From Auriscalpium vulgare (lineage: Eukaryota > Basidiomycota > Agaricomycetes > Russulales > Auriscalpiaceae), in NCBI GenBank assembly GCA_019915015.1, contig JAHBBC010000046.1:62001-126000 (forward strand): DNA of 64,000 bases, read 5' to 3'. Of the stretch, positions 9,292-21,755 are shown piece after piece. The position numbers and the translations under genes are program-made. The first letter of the stretch is position 1; the number at the start of each line of letters is the position of its first letter. Under the pieces are notes generated by a model, which was not told the DNA's origin, did not search any database, and worked only from the letters and a program-made list of their open reading frames with translations.

Positions 9292-10023
9292 GGCGTGATC
9301 ACCTAAGTACAAGGGCATCGACGTTACAGCCTGGTACCGTACCAGAACTGCTGGCCCGTGCCTTTCGCCGTGGCTCTCGTGAGTGTTCCAATGCCAATAG
9401 AATTTCTGCAGGGCGTCGACGTGCTTGTCGGGCCATCTGAGCTTGATGAGGGTGGTTAAGAGGCAACGTAGCCCGACGGAAACCTGCTGCGGCGTGAGGC
9501 TTTCGTCTTGATGGCATGCGCGAAGGGGCTTGTCCTTGAGCGCTACGGTCCCGTCCTTGCGCAAGGTCGCGATGGCGTCGTCGTCGTCGCGGTCGGTGGC
9601 GTTGACACCGTGAGTCTCGCAGCCCTCGCGCGTGAAGTAGTAGAGCGGGGCGTACTTGCCGGCTTTTAGGAGAGCCAGGGCGGTGTCGCTCGGGCGGTAG
9701 TCCTGCTTGTCTCCAATCTTCCCGTTCGGGTTGAAATCCGGGAGCTGAGGCCGGCGCTTCTCGGCTTCTTCGGCGGCTAGGCGCTCTTCCTGAACGCGGT
9801 CGGCGGCTTCTTGGGCGGCTGCGGCGTCCGAGACGACCTTGTCGGCTGCTACTTGAGCGTCCCAGGCGCCGCGTTCGAGGGCGTTGTTCTGGGTCCAGAG
9901 GTTCAGCATTCGCTGTTGAGCTTCATCGGGCGTCTCCTGGCCGACGATGGCTGTGGCGATGACTTCGGGCCGGTAGACGGGCGGTTGAAGGTCGTATGGA
10001 TTGATGGTGATGCGGTTGGCCAT
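9292..10023 (-). pseudogene. Gag-like basidiomycete repeat protein, C-terminus cut by LTR
   Basis: ATG at 10021-10023. The frame runs uninterrupted for about 244 residues to the LTR edge and reaches a stop only inside the LTR (9256). The N-terminus (NRITINPYDLQPPVYRPEVI), a central Ala/Glu-rich coiled coil (about residues 55-95), a PxLPDFNPN motif and a C-terminal WPDKHVDALQKFYWHWN segment fit a multicopy family I have seen in Agaricomycete genomes, usually annotated hypothetical and transposon-associated. The family's usual C-terminus is missing after VRYQA, where the unrelated LTR begins. It is therefore probably a broken copy. A structural (gag-like) role is inferred only from its repetitive nature and shape. 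Confidence 0.6.
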
Positions 10024-12628
10024 TGCGACAACAGGGGAACAATTTTAAGTGCAAAAGAACGAGAGTGAGCGGATACGATCGCGAAGGCGAGTGGAGAGGA
10101 AGACGAGGAAAAACTTGGCAAGGCGCGCTGGGCGTGCGTCGAGTCCGGCTACGGCCGCGACCATAGACCACGTGCTATGGCCATACTCGTTCCTCGCATT
10201 ACCATAGAACTCCAAATTCCGAGGCCGCAATCCGCCGTTATGGGTCATTTGCGGAGTCTTAATGGCAGAACCGACGACGTGGACCTTACCCCGCTCGCCG
10301 ACTGCCCGCTGCGACAACAGTATTTAATTGTCTACCCTGAAAAGCGATACTTTACGCTCACAGTCGTATTCATCCTGGGGTATAGTGCGCTTTGGTCCCC
10401 GAGGAGGTTCTCCGAGGTTTCGTACCCCATCTTTCCAACGTTACGTAGAACGATACGCATAGGAGCGTCGGCGGACTGGAGCATAGCATATGCGACGGCT
10501 TCTCGTTGATTGTCTTGTGCTCTGTAGGGGTCACCAGGACGTGCCTGCATATGTCAGAACTTAGGATAGCTGACAGCGTTGTGGGTGCGTAGCTGTCTTG
10601 CGGCGCATCATCGTGGCAATAACAATAAGAACTGCCAGACTAGTTAGTACAAGGAAATTTGAGAAACGATACAAATGTTGTTCCAGAGGAGATCAGCGCA
10701 TTGTACGTTGGAGACGACACACAATGGAGCATCGCGTCGGCAAGTGCTAGGGTGTTGGCCGGACATGTGGGCGAGATGCGCTACATAGTACGGGCGTAAC
10801 GTCGGGGCTGGCGCTAGCATATCTTCCTACAGTGACGCAACAGTTGGACAGAGCTTCACAGCAGCTCCATGAGACACGCACCAAGGATGAAGCTGCTCAG
10901 TTGACGCTGTTCAATCGGCAGTAGTGAGTCAAACGCCGGCTCTCCTGGAGGTCTACGACCGCATCACAGCATGTGGCAACGCAAATGCCATACATGTCTG
11001 TTTGTTTGGTCAGAAATCGGCTACGCTGAGACTCGAGGAGCCCGCATCAATCTGCAGAAGCTGTCGCCTGCTGTCGCCCGCGTTCTTTTGCATCGTGAGT
11101 CCCCGGACGTACCGATGACCCGTGCCGATGGGTGCATACTCACGCGGATCGTATCTGACGATCTGAGAACACTTGAGATAGCGGGAGCTCTCGAACGAGC
11201 GTAGGCAGATGTGACGGGCCCGGCGGTCTTGCCGGTTGCGAGAGATGATCGTCAGGATATTATATCCTGTGCTCTGTGGCAAGTCAGCAAAAGGAACTCG
11301 CAGCCAATACCAGTAACAGTCATGCCTGGACCCGTATACCAGAGCTTCAAGACAATGGGCGTGGTTGGGCGTTCGAGACTCGAGCTCCGAGTCAGCAGCC
11401 CGGGCAGCCTGAGAGGACATACTAACTTGTTCCCACGGACGACCCCGAGGGATATTCAGTGAATATCCGCCGCCAGCAGCTGTCGTCGACGAACGTTCGT
11501 CTACAAACCATCCTTCCTCTCTTCGAAGTCCTGCTTTTGCAGAGTGTCAGCGCAACTTCCTATGTGATGCGCAGGAAGAGAATGGAGATCGTCTCCCTGT
11601 CGTCTCCTCAACTTGCAAGGGACAACCGCTCGTAAACCGGCCGACTTTCGGCGGGTTGTCGCAGTAGAGGGGGGATGAGATGCAGGCGTCCGATGTGTAG
11701 ATCGCTGGGTGCGATGCATGTTGGCGAATGCCAGTGAGCACCCTCTTCTATGAGCTGGCGCACGCATGCTGACCTGGATTGCTCGTATGAAGCAGCAACC
11801 TCTGGGCTGTCATTTGATGTTTCGACGAGCTCTAGCTGGCATTGGGACAGTACTGGTACCTTGAAGGGGAAAACTTGAGAGTATGTGAAAGGTCGCGGAG
11901 GACCAGGATCCGATCGAACGAGATGTATGAGGTATGCCATACGCTGCGTCTGTTATCTTCAAAACATGTCTCAGGCCGCTCTCATAGGCTCACCTACCGT
12001 TTATCAGCCCGGTTGACTGTGGATCGTAAAAACTGAACGGCCATATTGCGTCTTAGCAAGGCCGAATGGCGTGGGCGGGACACGAGGTGCGCAAATCGAG
12101 CATGCCTCCAGACTCCTGGTTACTTAGTCCAACTCCCTTACATAGTATTCAACGGCGCGCCAGCCAGCTGCTTTCCCTGCTCAACAGGGCTTGGCCCCCA
12201 TTTGATGTCGACCTCGCGCGCGAAGACGAATGTCGCGCAAAAAGTGCGTTATCGGTCGCGTTCTGACCTTCCACTTCGGCATTCAATATTCACGTCATTC
12301 GTTAGGGGTGCATATTCTCCTCGGACCGATAGCCAACGCACAGCGCTCGCCGCTGGCGCATCTTCGAATCATCTTCAGAGGATCAACACCTCAACCGGTC
12401 GCGAATGACATGGTGTACTATCGGTGCGAACGCGCGATTCATTTCCGTCACAGACCACACTCATTGACTCCGTTGACAGGCGATGTCAGCCAAAGAGCCC
12501 TCCGTGAAGCCTTTCCGGACCACCGTCCCGTCGAACAGTCGGATTCATGGGCCCTCATCACCGCGGGTATGTGTACGCGCAGGCCCGTCTCGCCCCGCAT
12601 TTGCTCGTAGTACTACTTCAGTTGCGTC
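10024..12628. other. No confident gene
   Basis: Both strands are broken by stops. A few splice-like motifs and fragments that look like decayed coding sequence occur on the minus strand (about 11.0-11.95 kb), but no family could be assigned and no joinable exon set was found. Confidence 0.5.
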
Positions 12629-13029
12629 CCGGACCGGGCGGGGCTCGTATGTGCAGCCCGCCCGGTCATGGCGCGGATCCCGCCCGTACCGCGCGGACTC
12701 AGCGCGCCCAGCGATGCTGGAGCAGCTGGAGCCCGTGCGCAGCAAGCGAGACCGCCAGGACCGGGCGGATACCGCCCGGTCTGTGCGCCGCTCGGGAGCC
12801 CCGCAACCATCGCCGCCCGCCGCCGTCGGTGCGCCTGGTCTGTGCGGGCCCGCCTCGTCCACGCGCGTGCCCCTTGCCGCCCTCACCGCGCGCCCCTCGC
12901 CGCCTGCACTGCGCGCCCCTTGTCGCCCTCGCTGCGCGCCCCTGCTCGTCGCCCGCACCGCGCGCCCCCGCTCGTCGCCCGCACCGCGCGCCCCTGCTCG
13001 TCGCCTTCCCTGTGCGCCTTCTCGTCGCC
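12629..13029 (+). repeat. Left arm of a ~400-bp GC-rich inverted repeat
   Basis: This matches the reverse complement of 13799-14194 almost base for base over the first ~300 nt, with a few small indels in the inner, minisatellite-like part (units around GCGCGCCCCTGCTCGTCGCC). The outer edge starts CCGGACCGGGCGG. Several long overlapping ORFs exist here only because GC-rich repeats lack stops; I do not consider them genes. Confidence 0.85.
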
Positions 13030-13798
13030 CTCGCTGCGCGCCTCGCGCTGCGACGTTGTTGCCCTTGCCGCACGCCCCTCGTCGCCGTCGTCATGCGCCC
13101 CTGCTCCTCGCCTGCGTCGTGTCGCCTGCTGCATGAGCAGCGTCCTGGCTGCACGTCCATGTGCGCTGCCCTCGCTGCGCACCATGCGTGTTGCCCTCGC
13201 TGTGAGCTCATGCGCGGTGTCTTTGCTGTGTGTCGTCCTTGCTGCATGTTGGCCTGGCTGCGCGTCGCTCTTGTTGCGCGCCCCTGCACGCCGTCCTCGC
13301 TGCGCAGCCAGGAGGCACCTGGTGTGGCGCCATACAAGGCTGCACAGGCACGTCTCAACAGAAAGTGGGGGGCTGGGGCGGCTGGGTGGCCGGGCGTGCT
13401 GGCGTGCGGGCGTGCGGGCGCGGAAACAAGGCAGGAGCGCCTGCATTGGCAAGTGAAGCCCAATTCCCACGATGTGCTGTCAACAAAACCACGTGACCGA
13501 GGGGCCGCGTGGCAGGTTCAACGCGGCGCAAGGCCACTTTCTCCCCACTACCACCTGCCCCAACCACCACACCTTCCCCACACCCCCGCACTCTCACCAT
13601 CATCTTGAAACCGACCGCCAGGTGCGTACGACGAGGCGGCGACGAGGGGTGGCGCGCTGCGAGGTCCAGGCGACGGCCCCGGCGTACAGCGAGGGCAAGG
13701 ATGTGCGCAATGAGGTCGAAAATGGCGCGCAGCGAGGGCCACGCATAGGCGTGCGGGCAACGAAGGGCGCGCGACGAGGACTGCGACAAGCGAACAGA
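13030..13798. other. Loop between inverted-repeat arms
   Basis: The outer parts continue the decayed GC-rich minisatellite seen in the arms. The middle (about 13,470-13,620) is ordinary sequence with a C/A-rich pyrimidine tract. No gene recognised. Confidence 0.5.
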
Positions 13799-14194
13799 GG
13801 CGACGAAGGCGCACAGGGAAGGCGACGAGCAGGGGTGCGCGGTGCGGGCGACGAGGGGCGCGCGGTGCGGGCGACGAGCAGGGGCGCGCAGCGAGGGCGA
13901 CAAGGGGCGCGCAGTGCAGGCGGCGAGGGGCGCGCGGTGAGGGCGGCAAGGGGCACGCGCGTGGACGAGGCGGGCCCGCACAGACCAGGCGCACCGACGG
14001 CGGCGGGCGGCGATGGTTGCGGGGCTCCCGAGCGGCGCACAGACCGGGCGGTATCCGCCCGGTCCTGGCGGTCTCGCTTGCTGCGCACGGGCTCCAGCTG
14101 CTCCAGCATCGCTGGGCGCGCTGAGTCCGCGCGGTACGGGCGGGATCCGCGCCATGACCGGGCGGGCTGCACATACGAGCCCCGCCCGGTCCGG
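13799..14194 (-). repeat. Right arm of the GC-rich inverted repeat
   Basis: Reverse complement of the left arm (12629-13029). Outside it the similarity fades within about 30 bp, for example ACTTCAGT words near 12,615 and 14,205. No direct repeat flanking the whole unit was found that would mark a target-site duplication. Confidence 0.85.
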
Positions 14195-16759
14195 CATGCT
14201 ACTGAAGTCCCTCGCTCGTAATCGCAGAAGGTGCGCCCGCCGACTGTTCGTGCGTTCAGCACGCTGATACTGCGCAGGAGTGGGGCTACAAGGGCCTGAA
14301 TATGAGCATCTGGAGTGGAAGACACAGCACAGTCGAAGCCATCCAAACGGGCCCGGATGTCGACTGCCGTACGTATATGTGCACTGTACTCTGTGAGCAG
14401 CGTCCTCACTTTGTAACGGCGGTTCTAATGTTATCGGCGGGAAGGCAGTCGAGCGCGCTCTCTCCGCCGAAAGACTACTTCCTGGAGACATCGACGCCCG
14501 CATGCGCAAGGTACGCTCACCACCCTCTCCAACCAGCCACCATCATCCTCACCGTTGCTACCTCACAGTTTCCCGAGCTCATCTCCCGCGCCCGCGCCCT
14601 CCCGGCATCCCTTCGACGGCCTCGAAGCAGACATCTTTCGAGCGATGCCTCCGAGGCAAACGGACAGGTTACATGCGTTGTGTTAGCGCTTCTGAGCCGC
14701 GGTAGACCGTACGTCGTGGATTCGGTGTGTGTTTTTGCACATTAACGTCTTTGCTATCCCCGCGCTAAGACCGGCTGTCGTAGGCGCCCGCTGTGCAGTA
14801 CCCAAGTCTTGGCTGACGCCGCTCGCTGGTCAATCGGTAACAGGTTCTGGTCTTGGAGAACGACCAGAGGACGATGGGTAGCAGGGAGCTCTGTGCTGAG
14901 CACAGAACATACGGTACGTGCCCCTCCCTTGAACACTGCGTGACGAAACTGACTGCAAGGCCAGTCAGCCGAACTAAGGATTCCGGAGAGACCATGGATC
15001 TGGACGCCACGTATGGGGCTGCAGCAGGTTACTTTGCTGACCCTTCGCCGTCTCTGAACGTCCATCGCACCAGCTATCGGTAAGTAGCACTCATAGAGCG
15101 CGCGCTATGTGCACTAAGAACTGCCCGTCACTCAGCTCGATGCAGAAATGCAGCGCGCGCGCCAGAAACCCATGGGAGTCGGCGGAACAGAATGGCCTAA
15201 GACGGGGCACGCCAGAGAACGACTCGTGTGATAGCGTCGGTGCGTGTCTTTCTGTTTGCAATGTCTGGGCCCGTTGTTACTAAATGGGCCTATCAGATGA
15301 GGCCGCCTGCTGAACGAAATCGAAGCATACCTACCGGCGTGCCGTGCCCTAAATACGAGCAAGTCTCCGTACTCAACAAACACCTCCAGGGTGCTCCTAT
15401 CCTATATCGGCCTTGACCCCATCCCAACTTCCCGCTAGAAGGGCCCGCGAAGCGCTGCTCGAGCAGGGGACAGGTTTAGTTTGTACACGCGCAGAAGGAC
15501 GGGTTGCTTAGTATCGGCGGCAAATTTGGTGTGCGGCATATTGAGGAGACAATGGGCCCTTACCTCTTATGGTTATCGGACAACATAAAATAGTTGAGAA
15601 GGTACGCCGTCCATGTTCACGTTGCACAATACTCACGATCATTGTTCACTGTTACAGGACTTCGATTTCAGAACGTGTCCTCCGTTCCAATTGGGCCGCG
15701 CCACCCAGAACTGGGTGCGCGGCGGTGTTGCGAGGACAGAAAGGAGCATTATTGTAAGACTCTCAGGGCACAAGGCCCGGAACTGCCAAACAGGGCGCGG
15801 TGCTGCGTACGTTCGTCTTGATCCCCGCTCTCGCGCCCAGTCTCGCTTACGTCGACGCTGTCCAACAGCGACACCGCCCGCATCTGTGCAGCGCACATTA
15901 CGAAGACAGCGTCGTTCGGCTTGATCGTCAATACACAGCGGGACGCAGGGACACTATAAGGCGAGCAAAAAGGCTTGACGGTAGGGGTGCTTCACATGAT
16001 TCAGGAGGCGTGGTTATTCGGATACGGCATTGGCCACTGTGTATCAAGGGTGCTCGGTGTATAAACAAAACGCAAAAAATGCTTGCACAGAGCGGTTGAG
16101 AATCGTTTCTTTGCCTCTGTCATACAATCCAAAACATGTTTGACGCTTTCGCCCGTCTCGGAGGAGACCAATTCGAGTACTAGCACATTGTGTCGACGCC
16201 TTCTGGGCCACCAACGCAGGGCGGACCGCGATGGATGCCCTCGAGCGCGAGTGGACGCACGACGTGCTTAGTCCGGAGACGGGGCAGAGGCATCGTGATT
16301 TGTTTGTGTACACGATGCGTGCCCCACTCTATCCGCTTTCCTGCAGTGCGCTGACCCGTGATGCAACATCCCACACCGCTCCCGCCGCACCACTTTGATC
16401 CCGCTGCTGACCATCATGACGAATGATCTCTTCGAGTTCGCACTGATAAGAACCACGTCCTTCTCCCCTCGCTTACTGCAATCCATTAATATTCGCCTCG
16501 AGTGACTTGACCGTGCAGGCTAGGTGTCATCTGCCTTCAACAGGAAAAACGCGGGGACGCTTGTACGCTTCGTATCGGTAATGGTGCTCGCCGACTGCAG
16601 ACAAAGCTATCATTTCTTTGGGAAACGGAGGGCGCGTATGTGGAGGCGGGTATTGTGTCCAGCGTCATACGCGAAGACGGCGGTGTTGTTAATGGTCTGG
16701 AGGAGCAGCGCTAAATTGCATCGCTTGATCATTTGCGAGACGAATAAAAATAAAACCAT
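14195..16759. other. No confident gene
   Basis: Short broken ORFs only. No domain, RNA gene or repeat structure recognised. Confidence 0.5.
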
Positions 16760-19700
16760 GTAGCCCGCGATGCTGGCATTGACGGAAGTTCGTCAGCGCC
16801 TCCCGCGAGCGTAAGAGATCACACGACGCACATCACCTGGTCCGCCCAGCACCTGCCCGGACGCTAGCTTAGTAGCTATACTGCATCCGGTTCTTCACAT
16901 CACCTGCGCAGGTCTGGCCCGTGGATACCACAGAAACAGTTGCGCGAGGGGCGATCGTCGGCGTTGAGACACGAGCATCGACGAAAGTTGAGCGCGCGGG
17001 CATTCGACGTTGTCGCCAAGGCTAACAGGACACCAAGGCGTCGACGGGGAGCGGGGGTAAAAAAGAGACGGTCATGATCTCCCCGGAGGCGTCTATATCC
17101 CCATCCGACGATGACGCAGCGACAGCGTTTCAGGGCCAGGCGGACGCGAGCCCGTCAGGTGCTCTCGCAATGACGGGCGCCATTCACTCGGCAGCGCCTG
17201 TATCAATGCCCGCACACGCAGCTACAGAAGGAAATCAGCCCGCGTCATGAACCGCCTGACCACATCGTCACACACCTAGACCCCGCATATCCAAGGACCG
17301 GACGCGAAGCGACCTCAAAGGCATGGAATCCAGACGCGTTGTATGCCGTGAGGCGGTCGGGGAACTGTGGGGTACAGTGATATAGTGTACACCACGATGG
17401 AACAGACGCGATGGAATAAGAAGAAGTTCGCGAGGTGGTGAGAAGACGCGCGAGAATTCGCGGGGCATGCAGTCGAGCGGCTTCAGGGTGCGAAAGACGG
17501 CTTGACAGCAGGTCATGCTTGTCGCGCGGGCGGCCACTGGAGCCAGGAACGCCGGTGGGTGTGGATAGCTGCAGGTAGTTGGACGTACAGAGGCTTGGCT
17601 TCTGAGAATCTACTCGAACGCGGTGGAATCTTCGTGTCTTGCAATGAATTGATGCGTTGGTTCGAAGCGTTCACGAAGAATCTGTACGGCGCGCGAGCGA
17701 ATAATCGAGAACACAGCGCTAGAATTGATGGAAGGCGTATGCGACGAGGAGATCGTGGATCAGCAACTGATAATCGTCCTCGCCTGCTCCGCCGGGTGGT
17801 CAGGTGGACGTTGCGAATGAGAAACGCCAGGCGTGAATAACTTGGACTATGTGGAGGATGCGAAACGAAGACAGGGACCGGGTCGCGTCGATGTTCCAAC
17901 AGAAAGAGCACGGGCGCGTTGCTGCCCCTACTGCGAACCGATCGGCTCTTAGCTTCAGCTGGAGTGACAGTTCCACGGGAGGGAGGCGCTCGTGAGCAAT
18001 TCGGGGTAGTGATTGAGGCGAGGAGGCTGCCACACAGGGCGGCTCAGAGGCCTAGCCTAAGGATCACAATCGTGGGGTGTCTTCGTCGACCTGCTTGCAC
18101 AGCATCGCTAGTGTTAGCCCTGGCACCTACAAAGAGAACGCGTCAGCTGCGAATCTCGATGGCCCAGCAGAGCAGCTCATCTACCTCTGGCAGAATACCC
18201 GCCGCCGCTCAGGAGCCACTGCAGACCATACGGCGAAGTCGGAGCAGTGCATAGCATCCTGACGTTTAGGTAGCTGTAAGTATCCTATCGCAGATAAGCT
18301 GCGGATCTCAACAAACGGAAGTGCCAGAGGCTCACCTGTGGCGAAATGCGCGCCCCGCACGCGCACCCATCATGTGCGCGCTAAACCGAGACATACGCCT
18401 TGCCCGGCCATCTCGCAGCGAAATCAGCGCAGCGCCGCGTCGGGCAGCGTGCCTCCCTACGCCGCACAATAAAAACAGCCGGTGCGATGGAGAGGAAGGT
18501 CTCATGTCGTGTGCCGGCGGCACCGCGCATCAGAAGGAGCCTTGAAGCGTGAATGTAGGGGCATGTCCGGGAGTGCCGTAGCGCGCGACCATAACGCAGT
18601 GCCTCTGCAACCTCGTGTGCGGATGTCATACCGGCGCGGGGGCGTCCGAGGACACGGATGAACCCAGGAGCAGCAATTGCAGCTCCTGGCGCGGCGGCGT
18701 GCGAGCTGGCAGTGTGGAAGCGGAGCACGATGCAGCGCGCATCGCAACTGCGAGCACGCGTCCGCAGCTCGGGCCGCATTTGCTGTTCAGCAGGCGTGCT
18801 CACTGCCTGATACGCACATACGAGATCGGCTTGAGTGCGAACCGGTTGATAGAGGTGCGGAGGAGGGTGGGCGATCCGAGGCGTGGGGGCTGCGACGCGG
18901 ACTAAGTACTGATTACGCATGCGGCATGGGCGACGTCACGGCAGGCATATACGCCCTCGGCCGAAGGTGTACACCTGGACTTCGCGGAGTTGAGTTGGAG
19001 CAGGCATATGGATTGTGCGGCGGGGTGGATGGACTGAGCGTTGGTAGGTTTCGTGAGGGCGAGGATCGTCTGCTAGCGGCGCAGTGAATTTGATTTCCGT
19101 ATCAAGGTCGTATGTCCATGTTTCAGAGAACAGAAGAAATGAATGTGCGGGGCCACCTGATGAAACTACGACCGCGCTGCAGACCCAGCAGCCGGCGAGC
19201 GGTCCATCCACGGCACAACACTAAGATCTCCATTGTCGTGCTGCCCCGGCACCTCAGCGTGGGCATGTCTCGGCACCAAATTTCAGTGTACGGCGCGAGG
19301 TGAAGCTTGAAGGACAGGTGGGGAGCTGACTGCGCAAGTTTGGCGCACATTTTTTATGTCCTCTGGTCGACCCTGCGGGAGAAAGGACAAAGGCTGGAAG
19401 GGGCAAGCGTGTCTCCACAACGCCTGCAGGACGCATGTAGTGAGGTACGCCTTGATCCGTAAGGGCAGGAAGACGGAGTGTCGCTCTTCCAGCACACCTC
19501 ACAGGAGATGTTCGCTTGGCAGAGATGGGACGGTGCCGAGGGGTGAAGTTTGGCAGACAAAGGGGAGCCAACTCGTCTCCACGATACGAAGGCAGGGGCA
19601 CAGCGCTTGGAGATGAGTTCCGCGTGAAGGTGATAGCAAACACAGGGCGGCCGACCGAAGAATTGTCAGGAATGCATGCTCGCTCGCCCGCTGTGCCGTA

Positions 19701-20775
19701 AGTAGCTCCGCGCAAACTGTGCCTATGGCCACGCCATTCATGGCGAATACGTATCAGCGCACGGTGCGCGAGATTAATCCGGAGGGCGCGGGGACGAGGT
19801 TGCACAAAATCAGCGGCTCCGTGCGTCGTGCTCCCTCAGGCGGTGGACAAAGAATTCTGGGCACATGGTGAATCCGAAACGCGAAAGCAGCGCTTTAACG
19901 TTGAAAGGCCACGAAGCGTGAAGCGAGAATGGCACCTGCGATCGAGGAGTCTTCCACCGCAGCATCCAGCATCCGATCGGCGCCCATTTAGAGGCTAAAT
20001 GCGCCTGGCTCGAACGCGCACAAAGGCGGCCAGGGATGCCGGGAGCAAGCCCGTGTTGCGTGCGTGCTCGGCAATGTGTCAATATGTTACTTGATGACGT
20101 CCCGGCTGTGAGCAAGCGCATTTGAGATGTGGGATAGGGTGAGGCGCGGTGATTTTGCCGAGTGGAGGGATTCACGAAAGTCCTTGTATGTGCGCTGGCC
20201 GATAATTTCAAGCTGACTGTGCCTTTTTGAGTCGTGTGTCAATGGCAGGGCACTAGTTCTACTCACCTTTCATCGGAAAAGTTGATATGGCGCAGATACC
20301 GAGACATGCTCGTCGATCGGCACCGTCTACTTATATAGTTGGCCCTCCGCGATTCGAAGGCTCCTGTGTTGAGCGTGCAAAAAAGGCCGGGAAAATTCTC
20401 TCCACTGGGGTAAATGCGGGGAGCAGAACTTCGGGGCGCAGAGAAAGGTCGCTTGATGACGTCATTCGTGTGAGCCAGCGCAGACATATTGGATGTTGGA
20501 TACAGTTGTAGCGTTCATACAGACGGGGCCTATGGATATTCGAATGTATGCGCATGGGCTGGAGCTGAATGCACGTTAGTTCGCCGTCCATCGCACAACG
20601 AACCAAGCAGGCTTACCTTACCTCGGTCCTCAGGCTATAGCATCGAACACCACTACCAAGGCCTGCCGACCGTGTCACCCACAACGATCCGTCTCTGCGC
20701 AACAGAAATAGCCGAGCTGCGTGCTGTGGAACAGGAGCGTCGGAATATTCGCTATGCGGTCGCGTGGGTGCCTGC
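16760..20775 (-). repeat. Copy A of a diverged ~4-kb dispersed repeat
   Basis: The reverse complement aligns in order with 36290-40440. Matched blocks include 20435-20480 with 36575-36615 (GACGTCATCAAGCGACCTTT), 19,600-20,000 with 37,050-37,400, 18,380-18,900 with 38,280-38,730, 17,700-17,800 with 39,270-39,370, and 17,080-17,180 with 40,010-40,085. Blocks look roughly 70-85% identical by eye, with small and large indels between. No long ORF is shared, so this looks like an old non-coding or decayed mobile element. Confidence 0.75.
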
Positions 20776-21755
20776 GGCGCGCGGCGGGGGCGAGAATCGT
20801 CCAGAACGGGGGAGGATTTGAGAGGAAGGGTAAGGCCTGATAGCACGGTCGCTGCTCGATGTACGACCAGAATGGTCTCTGTGAAGAGTTTGCTGCCTTG
20901 GGACGGCGAGCGGTGTGACGACGGTCGCTTGACACTGCCTGTTTGCGGAGCACAGTTCAACGTTCATCGGCAGGTTGACCCTCTGCCACGTGGCATCCGT
21001 CCGTCGAGCCATTGGCACATTCCAGCTTGCGAGGTGGACAAGAGAAATATGCGTGTTGGGCAAGGCGGCGAAGGATGGCCCGGCAGCAGATGCCAGACAG
21101 GCGGTGAACTTCCTTGATGTTTTCTCGAGGGCTGGTCTCGCACCGAATTTCTGTCAGTGAGTTGGCATGTAGAAATTGCGTGACAACGTACTTGGTCTTC
21201 CTTCACCCTCTTAGCTTCCTCGTAGTTCTCTCGGTATCCGCAGGTGGATTCATCTGGTTGTCGCGTTGCAGACGCTCTGGCCGCCCCGCTCAGATCGACT
21301 TTCAAGATTGGCCCAGGAGGGGGCATAGAGTCTTCGACTTTCAAGACACTGTTCGTGTCGTCTACTTGCAACTCGCAACTGCTGCATGGGAGTTGATCTG
21401 GCGGTTATGTAGCAGCAAGTTATCAGGTCGCCCGAGCTGTGGTCAACGAACGACTGGCGCAAACATTGCAATGGGGGGTATTCACAGGAAGCTACATATG
21501 TAGGCGCCGTGTATGTGCAGATTGGCGGGAGTGGACTGTCGTGGAGTCTGGCACGTACTTGCAGTACAGGATCATGGAGGAAAGAAAGTCGATATGTAGG
21601 ACTCCGAGTCCCGCGCGGCCGGTCTTGTTCAGACAATTTCTCTGGCCAGCGACCGCCGTGACCCAGCACACTCAACTCAACACTGACTGAGACTCCTCCA
21701 GTGGGTACTTTGCCTGCTCATCTTTGTCAACGAGCTCATCAAATCTCTGCAGAAA
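20776..21755. other. Gene-poor spacer before F-box gene
   Basis: No gene seen. The last ~100 bp hold the presumed 5' UTR of the F-box gene. No clear TATA box was found. Confidence 0.4.

Noticed and set aside
12483..14509. Many long overlapping ORFs on both strands (up to 384 codons)
   Set aside because: They lie in the GC-rich inverted repeat, exist in several frames at once and consist of Ala/Arg/Pro repeats; low stop density explains them.
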